NCBI RefSeq assembly: GCF_011617245.1
Contig: NZ_CP050152.1
Location: 2,594,503 to 2,658,502, forward strand
From: Brevibacterium atlanticum
GTDB lineage: Bacteria; Actinomycetota; Actinomycetes; Actinomycetales; Brevibacteriaceae
Length of the DNA stretch: 64,000 nucleotides
Direction of reading: 5' to 3'
Shown here: positions 46,273 through 55,674 of the stretch, piece by piece
How positions within the stretch are numbered: the stretch's first letter is position 1
How the letters are laid out: every line of letters begins with the position of its first letter
Made by a program: the position numbers and the translations under genes
Notes under the pieces: model-generated
What the model was told of the DNA's origin: nothing
The model's database searches: none
The model's input: only the letters and a program-made list of their open reading frames with translations

Positions 46273-46479
46273 CTATCGTCCCTGCCCTTGGGCCGTGACC
46301 GAATATTCTTGAGGAATCTGACCGCTGCCCCTTGACTTAAAACATAGGGGCACCCCCTGCTTGTTCTCGACTTCGACCACAATCACCGTGACCTCTTTCC
46401 ATCCACCCACGATGTCCGCCAAATGCATGTCATCGAGAGGCACATATCGGTTTCAACCGGTCAAGTTCTCAAACTGCAT
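46273..46479 (-). pseudogene. Small gene with strong ribosome site and in-frame TGA at codon 9
   Basis: ATG 46479 has a perfect AGGAGGTGA seven bases upstream. The frame gives MQFENLTG, TGA (46453-46455), then NRYVPLDDMHLADIVGGWKE, VTVIVVEVENKQGVPLCFKS and a stop at 46273. If TGA is read as Trp the product is 68 residues and looks like a real small protein. Otherwise it is an eight-codon peptide or a pseudogene. Family not recognised. Confidence 0.45.
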
Positions 46480-46544
46480 CGCTGTCACCTCCTACACAGG
46501 ACCAGCCGACGCCAGCAGTTCTCCATTTGCTAAGAACGGCGAAT

Positions 46545-47090
46545 TCAAGGCTTAGAAGCGCCTCGACGTTTAACTACTGCAATCGCTAGAGTGAATGCTC
46601 CTATATGTAACACGGCAAACGTCAGACTCTCACCTAAGAGTATCACTACAACAGCGACGCCGCCGAATCCTTCTTTAGCCAATAAGTGCTCCACTATGGA
46701 AAGGACAACGTTGGCCACTAAACCAACGGACGAAAGGATAATGCCCGCGCTCAGCCACGCTACGGGCCGACTGGACGGTTCTCGATCTATCACGCCAGCG
46801 ACACCCAGCGCGACGGATCCCAGGATAATAATCGAAACGCGAATCACGGTCAGCAAGCTCGAATGGTCGAGTAGTGCTGACACCTCGCCATGCATGATGC
46901 CACTATAAATCATTGTGTACTGACCAACGGATCCTATGATCAGACTTGCCCCCAGCAGTATGCATCCGATCACCGCAAGGGAGAAGGCTCTTCGTGGAAT
47001 AGCCCGCACATAAATCAAAATTAGGGCAAAGCCGGCAACCGGTGCCAACAATCCAACGCCTTCTAGAATCTGCAACAGATGTATCCTCAA
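46545..47090 (-). CDS. Hypothetical five-helix membrane protein
   Basis: 181 aa from a TTG start (the only suitable in-frame start). Five hydrophobic segments at about residues 8-28, 37-58, 80-100, 112-132 and 145-168, with short polar loops and a basic C-terminus (VVKRRGASKP). No family recognised. It sits between insertion sequences and has lower GC than housekeeping genes here, indicating acquisition. Confidence 0.55.
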   Translation of the reverse strand: MRIHLLQILEGVGLLAPVAGFALILIYVRAIPRRAFSLAVIGCILLGASLIIGSVGQYTMIYSGIMHGEVSALLDHSSLLTVIRVSIIILGSVALGVAGVIDREPSSRPVAWLSAGIILSSVGLVANVVLSIVEHLLAKEGFGGVAVVVILLGESLTFAVLHIGAFTLAIAVVKRRGASKP

Positions 47091-47194
47091 TTCGTCGTTA
47101 GTACAGGCGTGCTATCGAAACTTTATCTCAGGGCCCGTTCGCTGCACAATCGTGGCCTCGCTCGGATGGAGTCGCCTGTGGTTGGTTCCTGAGG
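47091..47194. other. Spacer between membrane gene and IS5 remnant
   Basis: It should hold the promoter of the minus-strand membrane protein gene. No gene or repeat seen. Confidence 0.25.
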
Positions 47195-48155
47195 CTAGAG
47201 CGTGTCTGTTTTATTGACCATTCCAGGACTGTCACGGTGGAGACGTGACAACACAGCAACGACACCGAGTATTCACTGATGAGCAGTGGGAGAAGATCGA
47301 ACCACTCCTGCCCTCGAACGTCAGCAAAAGAGCCCGACCGTTTGAGAACAACAGTCGAATCGTCGAAGGGAATCGTCTACCGCTACCGTGCAGGCATAGT
47401 CTGACACGACTTACCACGCGAGCACTTCGGGCCCTGACAGACGGTATGGAAACGTCTCCGCCGCCACACCGCCGACGGCACCTGGGACCGATTCCTGGCC
47501 CAGGTGCTTTCCGATGCCGATGGTGCTGGTGACATCGATGGCTCCATCAATCGTGCTCGCCAGCACGCGACGAACACGACGCGCCCTGACCAGGACACAG
47601 GGGGCTACGTCGAATTACAAGAATTTTCCTAATTCGGGGTGTGAGCCGGCAGGGCACGGCATCGGGCGCTCACGGGGTGGGCTGACGACGAAGATCCACC
47701 ATGCCGTAGACGGCAAGGGTCGGCCTTTGGCTGTCGTGATCACCGGCGGACAGCGCCATGACGGAGTGATTCTGCCGCAGGTTCTGGCTGACATCCGAGT
47801 ACCACGGGCTGGGGCGGTCGTCCTCGCACGTGTCCGGACGCCGTTCTGGCGGATCGAGCTTATGGGTCCAAGGTAACCGTGACTATCTGCGTTCCCGTGG
47901 CATCCGAGCGGTGATCCCGGAGAAGAAGGAGCAGATTCGCGGCTCGTAAGAAGCGCGGCAGCAAAAGTGGACGACCGCCAGCGTTCGATGCTGGTGTCTA
48001 TTGGAACCGTAACTTCATGGAGCGTTCGTTTGCCTACGTCAAGGAACGGCGAGGATCAGCGACGCGATACGACAACCTCACCATCACGTATCGAGCGGCC
48101 ATCGTGATCAGCGCGATCCTGACATGGCTCCGCCAATAGAGGCGACACACCCTAG
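47195..48155 (+). mobile_element. IS5-family element, full length but degenerate
   Basis: Terminal inverted repeats are recognisable: CTAGAGCGTGTCTGTTTTATTG at the left (from 47195) and, reversed, CTAGGGTGTGTCGCCTCTATTG at the right (to 48155). The transposase begins at 47245 (FTDEQWEKIEPLLPSNVSK) and breaks into several frames. Recognisable pieces are DIDGSINRARQHATNT, GIGRSRGGLTTKIHHAVDGKG, RSRGIRAVIPEKKEQ, GRPPAFDAGVYWNRNFMERSF and ITYRAAIVISAILTWLRQ near the right end. Several frameshifts and stops make it inactive. Confidence 0.78.
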
Positions 48156-48328
48156 GCAACTGACACCCACTTGTTCAGCAGCATCAGAGAAATGTGCTTA
48201 ATGGCGGTCGAACGCCCTCACTCGCCCATCGACAACCAACCACGAATCCGCTGCCAAAAGCGTCCACTTGCCGACGTCCTCCGACGGCTCCTCGAACCGA
48301 GACTCCAGCGAGTTCCATACCCAAACGG
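48156..48328. other. Spacer between IS5 remnant and pabAB
   Basis: No gene, hairpin or promoter recognised. Confidence 0.25.
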
Positions 48329-50758
48329 TCATCGGCCTACTCCACTTGCCTGCGCGCTCACGTCGATACTGGCAGGACCACCCATCTCGGCGGGGATCAC
48401 GGTATGGATGTCATCCCCGTATTCACTACTAGCGCTTAGCATGTCAGCGGGGCCTGTCCCACCGGGGAACTCGGCTCCGCCAAGCAGCCGCAGCAGCGGT
48501 GCCGCTTTCACCACCGTCTCCGCATACTCCTCGTCCGAATCAGACAGCACGACAATCGCCCCACCGACCCCATACCTCCAGGTCTCGCCGCGGACCACGA
48601 GGGTACGGATCACGACGCTGAGGTCTACGGCGCCGTTCAGCGAGAAGTATCCGACCGCACCGCTGTACACCCCGCGCGCTCCCGCCTCGAGTTCATCGAT
48701 GATCGCCATCGTGCGCTGCTTTGGTGCTCCGGTCATCGACCCCGGAGGGAATGCCGCCCGCACACACTCCACCGGACTGCTCTGCTCGTCCAGCTGTGAG
48801 CTCACCGTCGACACCATCTGATGCACCGTCGCGTATGACTCGATGCCGAAGAGCGTGTCCACCTGCACCGATCCCAGCTCTGCCGTGCGCCCGAGATCGT
48901 GCCGAACCAGATCGACGATCATAAGATTCTCCGACCGGTCCTTCACCGAGGCGGCCAGCTCGACCTTGATCGCTTCGTCCTCCTCGGGTGTGTCCCTGCG
49001 GGGACGCGTGCCCTTGATCGGCTTCGACTCCACTCGCCCATTGGCATCAATGCGCAGGAAACGTTCCGGCGAGGTGCTGAGGATCGCTGCGTCCCGGGTC
49101 CGGATGAATGCCCCGAACGGCGTCGGATTGTCCTGACTTAGACGCAGATACGTCGCCAGTGCGTCCTCGTGTGGGGCGACCGTGGCCTCGAGCATGTTCG
49201 TCAGGCACAACTCGTACGTTTCACCGTCGGTGATCTCCCGCTGTATCCGATCGATGAGCCCGAGGTATTCCTGCCGACTGTGCCGAGCCGACAGGTGTGG
49301 GCGTGGGAGGCCCGCGGAGGCTGTCTCCTCACCCGTCGCCGAGGTGGCGCCCGGCTGAACGGGTTCACCGGCGTCGTGAGCGGGGATCGCTTCGATCCGT
49401 GTGCGGATGTCATCGAACCATTGTTGAGACGCGGCAGTGCCCGCAGGATCGTTCGGTTTGCGCAGTGCGAGCAGGTGGATGCGGTCGGTGTCGTGATCGA
49501 TGACGAGGGCTCGATCGAGGAACATCATCACGGCGTCGGGCAGCTCGGACTCATGCTGGTTTGGTGAGCCGACCTCGGCTTTGAGCTCGTAGCCGAGATA
49601 TCCGACCCACCCGAGTCGGAACTCGAAGGGAAGGTCGGGATTGTCGGCGTTTGTGGCGGGCAGTTCCGCGTCTGTGCCAAATGATTCAGTCTCGCTGGGT
49701 GCCAGCTCGACATCGGTGCTGGAGAGTTCAGCGTCGAGCCAGTCGAAGAATCCGGAGGCCGCAACAGACGGCGTTGCTTCGTCATTACTCGTGCGCACTG
49801 TGACTTTTCCGTCCGGAACCGAGGCTGTCGCGACTTTGGCCAGCGGGCCCGTCGGCGCACCCATGATCGAGAACCGTGAAGAGGCATCGCCGGTCAGGTT
49901 GCCGTCGAGCCAAATCGACTCGCGCCGACTGCCGAAGAGCTCAGCGAACAGGCGGGCGTCGGCAATTGTCTGCGGCAGCTCGTCCGTGTCGACGATGTAT
50001 CGACGCGGTTCAAAAGATCGGTCGTCGGCTGCCCGAACCGACTGACTGCCGGAGAGCGTCCCCGCGGGGACGCGGAAGGTCGAAAACCGCTGAGCGGATA
50101 CCGTACCCGTCCCCGCAGGGACGTTTGCTCTCGTACGTCGTGCGCTCCACTCCACGGTTAAGTCAGCGAAGTTCCGCAACAGCACCCGGGCCTCTTCAGA
50201 TGCAATCGACTCAGGGTGGAACTGAACTCCCCACTGCGGTCTGGTCCGATGTTGAACAGCCATGATGACGCCGTCCTCGGACCAAGCCGTAGCTTCCAGC
50301 GACTCAGGCAGCTCGGTGACCGCAAGCGAGTGATACCGCACCGCAGAGAACGGCGACGGGAGGCCGGCGAAGAGTCCGGTGCCCGAATGACTGATCGGAG
50401 ATACCCGCCCATGCCGAGGCTCAGGCGCATGCACAACTACTCCCCCATGCATGTGCGCAATCCCCTGATGCCCGAGGCACACCCCGAGGACGGGAATCGG
50501 GGACTGCGCGATCACCTCGGCGCAGATGCCGAAGTCGGCCGACTTCTCTGGTGTCCCTGGCCCCGGAGAGATGACGACGTTGTCGAACTCGCTCAGCACG
50601 TCGAGCGAGAACTCCGCCCAGTCATTGGGCACGAGCGTCGGTGCACAACCGTTGACCTCAGCAAGGAGGTGGAAGAGATTGAGCGTGAATGAATCGGCGT
50701 TGTCGATGAGCAACGTCCGCAGCGGCCCCTTTGCCGCTGACGCTCCGGTCTCGGTCAT
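48329..50758 (-). CDS. pabAB: Fused aminodeoxychorismate synthase PabA-PabB
   Basis: 809 aa from the ATG at 50758. N-terminal glutamine amidotransferase (about residues 15-215): LLIDNADSFTLNLFHLL, the nucleophile in GVCLGHQGIAHMHGG, and GVQFHPESI. C-terminal chorismate-binding domain (about 520-790): TYELCLTNMLEA, then ESKPIKGTRPRRDT, VDLVRHDLGR, FPPGSMTGAPKQRTM and YGVGGAIV. The lysine in PIKGT is the PabB type (TrpE has Ala), favouring folate over tryptophan synthesis. No pabC lyase is adjacent. The start follows the SDR stop by one base, so translation is probably coupled. Confidence 0.93.
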   Translation of the reverse strand: MTETGASAAKGPLRTLLIDNADSFTLNLFHLLAEVNGCAPTLVPNDWAEFSLDVLSEFDNVVISPGPGTPEKSADFGICAEVIAQSPIPVLGVCLGHQGIAHMHGGVVVHAPEPRHGRVSPISHSGTGLFAGLPSPFSAVRYHSLAVTELPESLEATAWSEDGVIMAVQHRTRPQWGVQFHPESIASEEARVLLRNFADLTVEWSARRTRANVPAGTGTVSAQRFSTFRVPAGTLSGSQSVRAADDRSFEPRRYIVDTDELPQTIADARLFAELFGSRRESIWLDGNLTGDASSRFSIMGAPTGPLAKVATASVPDGKVTVRTSNDEATPSVAASGFFDWLDAELSSTDVELAPSETESFGTDAELPATNADNPDLPFEFRLGWVGYLGYELKAEVGSPNQHESELPDAVMMFLDRALVIDHDTDRIHLLALRKPNDPAGTAASQQWFDDIRTRIEAIPAHDAGEPVQPGATSATGEETASAGLPRPHLSARHSRQEYLGLIDRIQREITDGETYELCLTNMLEATVAPHEDALATYLRLSQDNPTPFGAFIRTRDAAILSTSPERFLRIDANGRVESKPIKGTRPRRDTPEEDEAIKVELAASVKDRSENLMIVDLVRHDLGRTAELGSVQVDTLFGIESYATVHQMVSTVSSQLDEQSSPVECVRAAFPPGSMTGAPKQRTMAIIDELEAGARGVYSGAVGYFSLNGAVDLSVVIRTLVVRGETWRYGVGGAIVVLSDSDEEYAETVVKAAPLLRLLGGAEFPGGTGPADMLSASSEYGDDIHTVIPAEMGGPASIDVSAQASGVGR

Positions 50759-50759
50759 C

Positions 50760-51641
50760 TCACCCAAGCACGAGCCGACGGGACGCATCCGACACACCGG
50801 CGGCAGCCTCGGCGATCAAGGACTCCTCCGAATCCGCACCCGCACGGACGTACCGCCCGGTGAACGCGTCCAGCGTTCCCGATGCCAGTGCCAACGCGAG
50901 GTCGGTGACCTGGGCAGGCGAGGTCCAGTCATCACCGGTGCGGAAGTCGTGGACGGGCATCGACTTCGTCATCGCGGTCTCGACGACACCGGGTGCCATC
51001 TCGAAGATCCGCAGCCCCTTGTCGTGGCCGAAATGCACGACCGAATCGGCGAGACGGAACAGCGACGCCTTCGACGCCGAATACACCGCATACGCCGGAG
51101 TACCCTGCGCACCCGACCCCGAGTTGAGGTCGATGATCCGGCTCGGGCGACCGGTCGCCTCGGCGGCGTCCATGAGCGCCGGGGCGAACGTGTTCACCAT
51201 GAGTGCGACACCGAGGACGTTCGCATCAACGACGCCCTTGATCGCCTCCGGGTCCGCCTCCCACAACGGGCCCTCGGTCGATTCGATGCGACCGGCATTG
51301 TTGATGAGCACCTGCAGGCGACGGCCGGTCTCGGACTCGAGTCCGGTGACGAGGTCGCGGAAGGCCGTCACCGAGTCGATGTCGTCGGTGCGCAACCCCG
51401 CGCCGGTGACCGCTCCCCCGGTGGCGTCGAGGATTTCCGCCGCCGCGGTCTCCGCCTTCTCCGCCGAGGTGGCCGTGACGACCGCGTGATAACCGGCCTT
51501 CGCGAACGCCTCCGACAGATGACGTCCGATGCCTCGGGCACCGCCGGTGATGACGGCGATCGTCTCGGCCGGGACAGCGTTCTCCTCGGGTGCGTTGTCG
51601 CTTGTAGGCAGCGGGGTTCCGTGGGGCAGCTTCTCTGACAT
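50760..51641 (-). CDS. Short-chain dehydrogenase/reductase
   Basis: 293 aa. Classical SDR: the cofactor loop AVITGGARGIGRHL (about residues 30-43), NNAGRIES in the NNAG position (about 119), and the YAVYSASKASL active-site Tyr-Lys pair. The first 27 residues form a polar extension (LPHGTPLPTSDNAPEENAVP). Co-transcribed with pabAB; substrate unknown. Confidence 0.88.
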   Translation of the reverse strand: MSEKLPHGTPLPTSDNAPEENAVPAETIAVITGGARGIGRHLSEAFAKAGYHAVVTATSAEKAETAAAEILDATGGAVTGAGLRTDDIDSVTAFRDLVTGLESETGRRLQVLINNAGRIESTEGPLWEADPEAIKGVVDANVLGVALMVNTFAPALMDAAEATGRPSRIIDLNSGSGAQGTPAYAVYSASKASLFRLADSVVHFGHDKGLRIFEMAPGVVETAMTKSMPVHDFRTGDDWTSPAQVTDLALALASGTLDAFTGRYVRAGADSEESLIAEAAAGVSDASRRLVLG

Positions 51642-51758
51642 GGGATCGGCTCCTCGATGGTGCTCGGGTACAGGTGGTCAGGTCTCGTGGTGTGCGTGCG
51701 GGTGCTCAGAGCCGCGTGGTCGGTCGTCCTTGGTGCATTGGTCACTGGCCGGATAAGC

Positions 51759-51799
51759 CAGAGCCCGGTCGAACCACTGTAGCGGTCAACCGGGCTCTG
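51759..51799 (-). terminator. Stem-loop terminator after pheT
   Basis: CAGAGCCCGGT (51759-51769) pairs perfectly with ACCGGGCTCTG (51789-51799) over eleven bases, beginning 13 bases past the pheT stop. The minus-strand tail is TTATCC rather than a long U-run. The most convincing terminator-like structure in this part. Confidence 0.65.
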
Positions 51800-51812
51800 T
51801 GACGCACTCTTC

Positions 51813-54404
51813 TCAGCTGCGGACTTCGGCGCCGTGGCGCTCGGCGGCCAACTTCGTCGCCGCTTCACGCATCGCCGAGGCCTCATCGGCCTGGAGCGTG
51901 CGATCCGGGGCACGGAAGGTCAGGCGGAACGCCAGCGACTTCTTGCCCTCGGGCAGCTGGTCACCGGTATAGAGGTCGAAGGTCTCGAGCAGTTCGAGCT
52001 CCTCGCCCGCACCTTCACGCAGGGTCGCGGCGAGCGTCTGCGTGGGTAGTTCGGCATCGACGATGAGCGCAACGTCCTGGCGGGACACCGGGTAGGTCGA
52101 CAGGGCACCGTCCCAGACTCGCAGGTCGTCCTGGGCCAGCAGCGCATCGAGGTCGATCTCGAACGCGACCGTCCTGGCCGGCAGGCCGAGGTTCTCGCAC
52201 ACCTTCGGGTGCAGTTCACCCGCGTGACCGAGCACCTGGCCATCGGCGAGGACGAACTTCGCTGCACGGCCCGGATGCCATGGGGCGATCTGGTCGGCCT
52301 CGACAGTGACCTCGAGCCCGTTGACCGTAGCGATCCGACGGACGGTGTCGATGACGTCGGTGGCTTCGGCTTTTCGGCCCTTGCCCCAGACTCCGGGCAG
52401 CTCCGCATTGCCGGCGATGATGCCCGCGTAGTGGTAGGGCTGGGCCGGCACGGAGGCGTAGATCTTTTCGAGCTCCGCCTCGGTGGGGTGATACCCGGGC
52501 AGGTGCCGCGGCCCCGGCCCAGAAGGCAGTCCCGCCGAGGTGGACACGAGTCCCGCCTCGAAGAGTGCGACATCCTTGGCTCCACGGCCGAGGTTGCGCA
52601 CCACGAGGTCGACGAGCGTCGACAGCAGGTTCGTGCGCATGAGCGGCAGGTCTTCGGACATCGGGTTGGCCAGGCGGACGTGTTCACGGCGCACATCGTC
52701 GGACTCGAGCCGCAGCTGATCGTCACGCTTGGAACTCGTGAACGGGTAGGACAGCACCTCGGTGAAGCCGTCGGCGGCGAGCAGGTTCGAGATCCGACGA
52801 CGCGTCTTCTGCGCGGTCGTCAGTCCATTGCCGGCACGCGCCGCGGGCTGCACGGACGGGATGCGTCCGTAGCCACCGGTGCGGGCGACTTCCTCGATGA
52901 GGTCGACGTTGTCGGTGATGTCCGTGCGCCAGCTGGGCACGGTCACGGCCAAACGGTCCTTGCCCACGACCTCGATGGTCGCGCCGATGCCCTCGAGCAG
53001 TCCGGTCGCCTCGGCGGTCGTGTATTCGACTCCGACGAGGTTGCTGATGCGCTCGACGGGCAGTTCGATGACGGTCGGCTCGGGGGCCCCCCCGATCTGC
53101 GTGGTCGCGGGGCTGAGCGTTCCGCCGCCGAGTTCGACGAGCAGGTCCGCGCAGCGACGAGCCGCCACGGGTCCGAGCTGCGGATCGACGCCGCGTTCGA
53201 AGCGCCGCGAAGCCTCAGAAGACAGCTTGTGGCGACGTGAGGTCCGGGCGATGGAGATCGGGTCGAAGTGGGCGGCCTCGATGACGACGTCGGTGGTGCC
53301 CGAGTGGACCTCGACGTCGGCTCCGCCCATAACGCCGGCCAGGCCGATGATCTTCCCGCCCTGACCGTCACCAGCGGCACCGGCACCGCGGTCGGTGATG
53401 AGCAGGTCTTCGGGATCGAGTTTGCGCTTGACGTCATCAAGCGTCGTGAACTTCTCCCCCGCCTCGGCACGGCGCACGACGATCTCGTCACCGAGCAGAG
53501 CGGAGTCGTAGGCGTGCAGCGGCTGGCCGAGTTCGAGCATGACGTAGTTCGTCACGTCGACGGTGAGGCTGATCGGGCGCATGCCCGCCTGCTGCAGGCG
53601 ACGCTGCATCCAGAACGGAGTCTTCGCCTCCGGGTTGAGCCCGGTGACCTGAAGGGCGGTGAAACGGTCACAGCCGGCCACCTCGTTGATGGGGTTCGCA
53701 TCCTCGATGACGACGGGGAACCCATCAAGCGTCGGTTCATTCACCGGGGCGACGGCGGGGCTGCCGATATCGGTGAAGGACTGCCCCTTCATCTGCGCGT
53801 ATTCGCGGGCGATGCCGCGCATTGACAGCTGGTAGCCGCGGTCGGGGGTGACGTTGACGTCGAGGGTGACCTGGTCGAGGCCGATCAGGGCGATCGCGTC
53901 ATCGCCGGGTTCACCGGTCAGCCCGAGGTCGGACAGGACGATGATGCCGGAGTGATCCTCGCCGAGGCCGAGCTCCTTGGCCGAGCAGATCATGCCGTCC
54001 GACTTGTGTCCGTAGGTCTTGCGGGCGGCGATGGCGAAGTCGCCGGGCAGAACTGCTCCGGGCAGGCAGGCGACGATGAGGTCGCCGGGCACGAAGTTGT
54101 GCGCACCGCAGATGATGCCGCGGCTGGGTACCTCGGGTCCGGGCTGCGGGTCCTTCGGATCGTCCTGGGCTTCGTTGTGTTCGGGGCCGACGTCGACGCG
54201 GCACCAGTTGACGGTCTTGCCGTTCGAGTGCTCTTCCTTAACGAGTTCGAGGACCCGGCCGACGACGAGGGGGCCGGTGATCTCGGGGCCGAAGAAGTCC
54301 TCTTCTTCGAGTCCGATCGCGGCGAATTCGGCCGCGAGGGCATGGGGGTCTGTCTCGGCCGGGAGATCGACATAGTCGGCCAGCCAGTTCAGTGGGACGC
54401 GCAT
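51813..54404 (-). CDS. pheT: Phenylalanyl-tRNA synthetase beta subunit PheT
   Basis: 863 aa, the usual length. Domains in order: N-terminal domain (MRVPLNWLADYVDLP), EMAP/tRNA-binding OB fold (about residues 40-165; GIICGAHNFVPGDLI), B3/B4 editing domain (about 215-420), B5 (about 430-510), catalytic-like core and the C-terminal anticodon-binding FDX-ACB domain (about 765-858; STYPVSRQDVALIVD...YTGDQLPEGKKSLAFRLTF). With PheS it charges tRNA-Phe as a heterotetramer. It begins one base after the pheS stop. Confidence 0.97.
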   Translation of the reverse strand: MRVPLNWLADYVDLPAETDPHALAAEFAAIGLEEEDFFGPEITGPLVVGRVLELVKEEHSNGKTVNWCRVDVGPEHNEAQDDPKDPQPGPEVPSRGIICGAHNFVPGDLIVACLPGAVLPGDFAIAARKTYGHKSDGMICSAKELGLGEDHSGIIVLSDLGLTGEPGDDAIALIGLDQVTLDVNVTPDRGYQLSMRGIAREYAQMKGQSFTDIGSPAVAPVNEPTLDGFPVVIEDANPINEVAGCDRFTALQVTGLNPEAKTPFWMQRRLQQAGMRPISLTVDVTNYVMLELGQPLHAYDSALLGDEIVVRRAEAGEKFTTLDDVKRKLDPEDLLITDRGAGAAGDGQGGKIIGLAGVMGGADVEVHSGTTDVVIEAAHFDPISIARTSRRHKLSSEASRRFERGVDPQLGPVAARRCADLLVELGGGTLSPATTQIGGAPEPTVIELPVERISNLVGVEYTTAEATGLLEGIGATIEVVGKDRLAVTVPSWRTDITDNVDLIEEVARTGGYGRIPSVQPAARAGNGLTTAQKTRRRISNLLAADGFTEVLSYPFTSSKRDDQLRLESDDVRREHVRLANPMSEDLPLMRTNLLSTLVDLVVRNLGRGAKDVALFEAGLVSTSAGLPSGPGPRHLPGYHPTEAELEKIYASVPAQPYHYAGIIAGNAELPGVWGKGRKAEATDVIDTVRRIATVNGLEVTVEADQIAPWHPGRAAKFVLADGQVLGHAGELHPKVCENLGLPARTVAFEIDLDALLAQDDLRVWDGALSTYPVSRQDVALIVDAELPTQTLAATLREGAGEELELLETFDLYTGDQLPEGKKSLAFRLTFRAPDRTLQADEASAMREAATKLAAERHGAEVRS

Positions 54405-54405
54405 A

Positions 54406-55479
<1,074 letters not shown>

Positions 55480-55532
55480 TCATTTCTCTTCGGTTTCAGT
55501 CTATCGCTTCCCCTGCCCGTACCTGGGCCGGT

Positions 55533-55603
55533 GTCCGCTGGGTGGGTGGGGTCGGCTCCCCCGCCGAGGTGGCCCTGCGGTTGCGCTCGTCCGCTGGGTG
55601 GGT
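55533..55603. repeat. Intergenic direct repeats flanking a GCCGAGGTGG site
   Basis: GTCCGCTGGGTGGGT occurs at 55533-55547 and again at 55589-55603, flanking GCCGAGGTGGCCCTGCGGT at 55563. The inner sequence resembles the arg-operon intergenic site at 1529 (GCCGAGGTGGCCCCGCGGT). Function unknown. Confidence 0.5.
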
Positions 55604-55674
55604 AAGCCGCCTCGGTGCTGGTGGTGTGGGGTGGATCATAGGGATCGAATCGGGAAAAGCGTAGGGTCGGAAGC

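Noticed and set aside
48329-50758. Possible anthranilate synthase (TrpE-TrpG fusion).
   Set aside because: The PIKGT lysine is the aminodeoxychorismate synthase type; TrpE has PIAGT.
52209-53240. 343-codon plus-strand frame opposite pheT.
   Set aside because: Composition (Gly/Val/Asp-rich, no motif) is that of an antisense frame in a high-GC gene.
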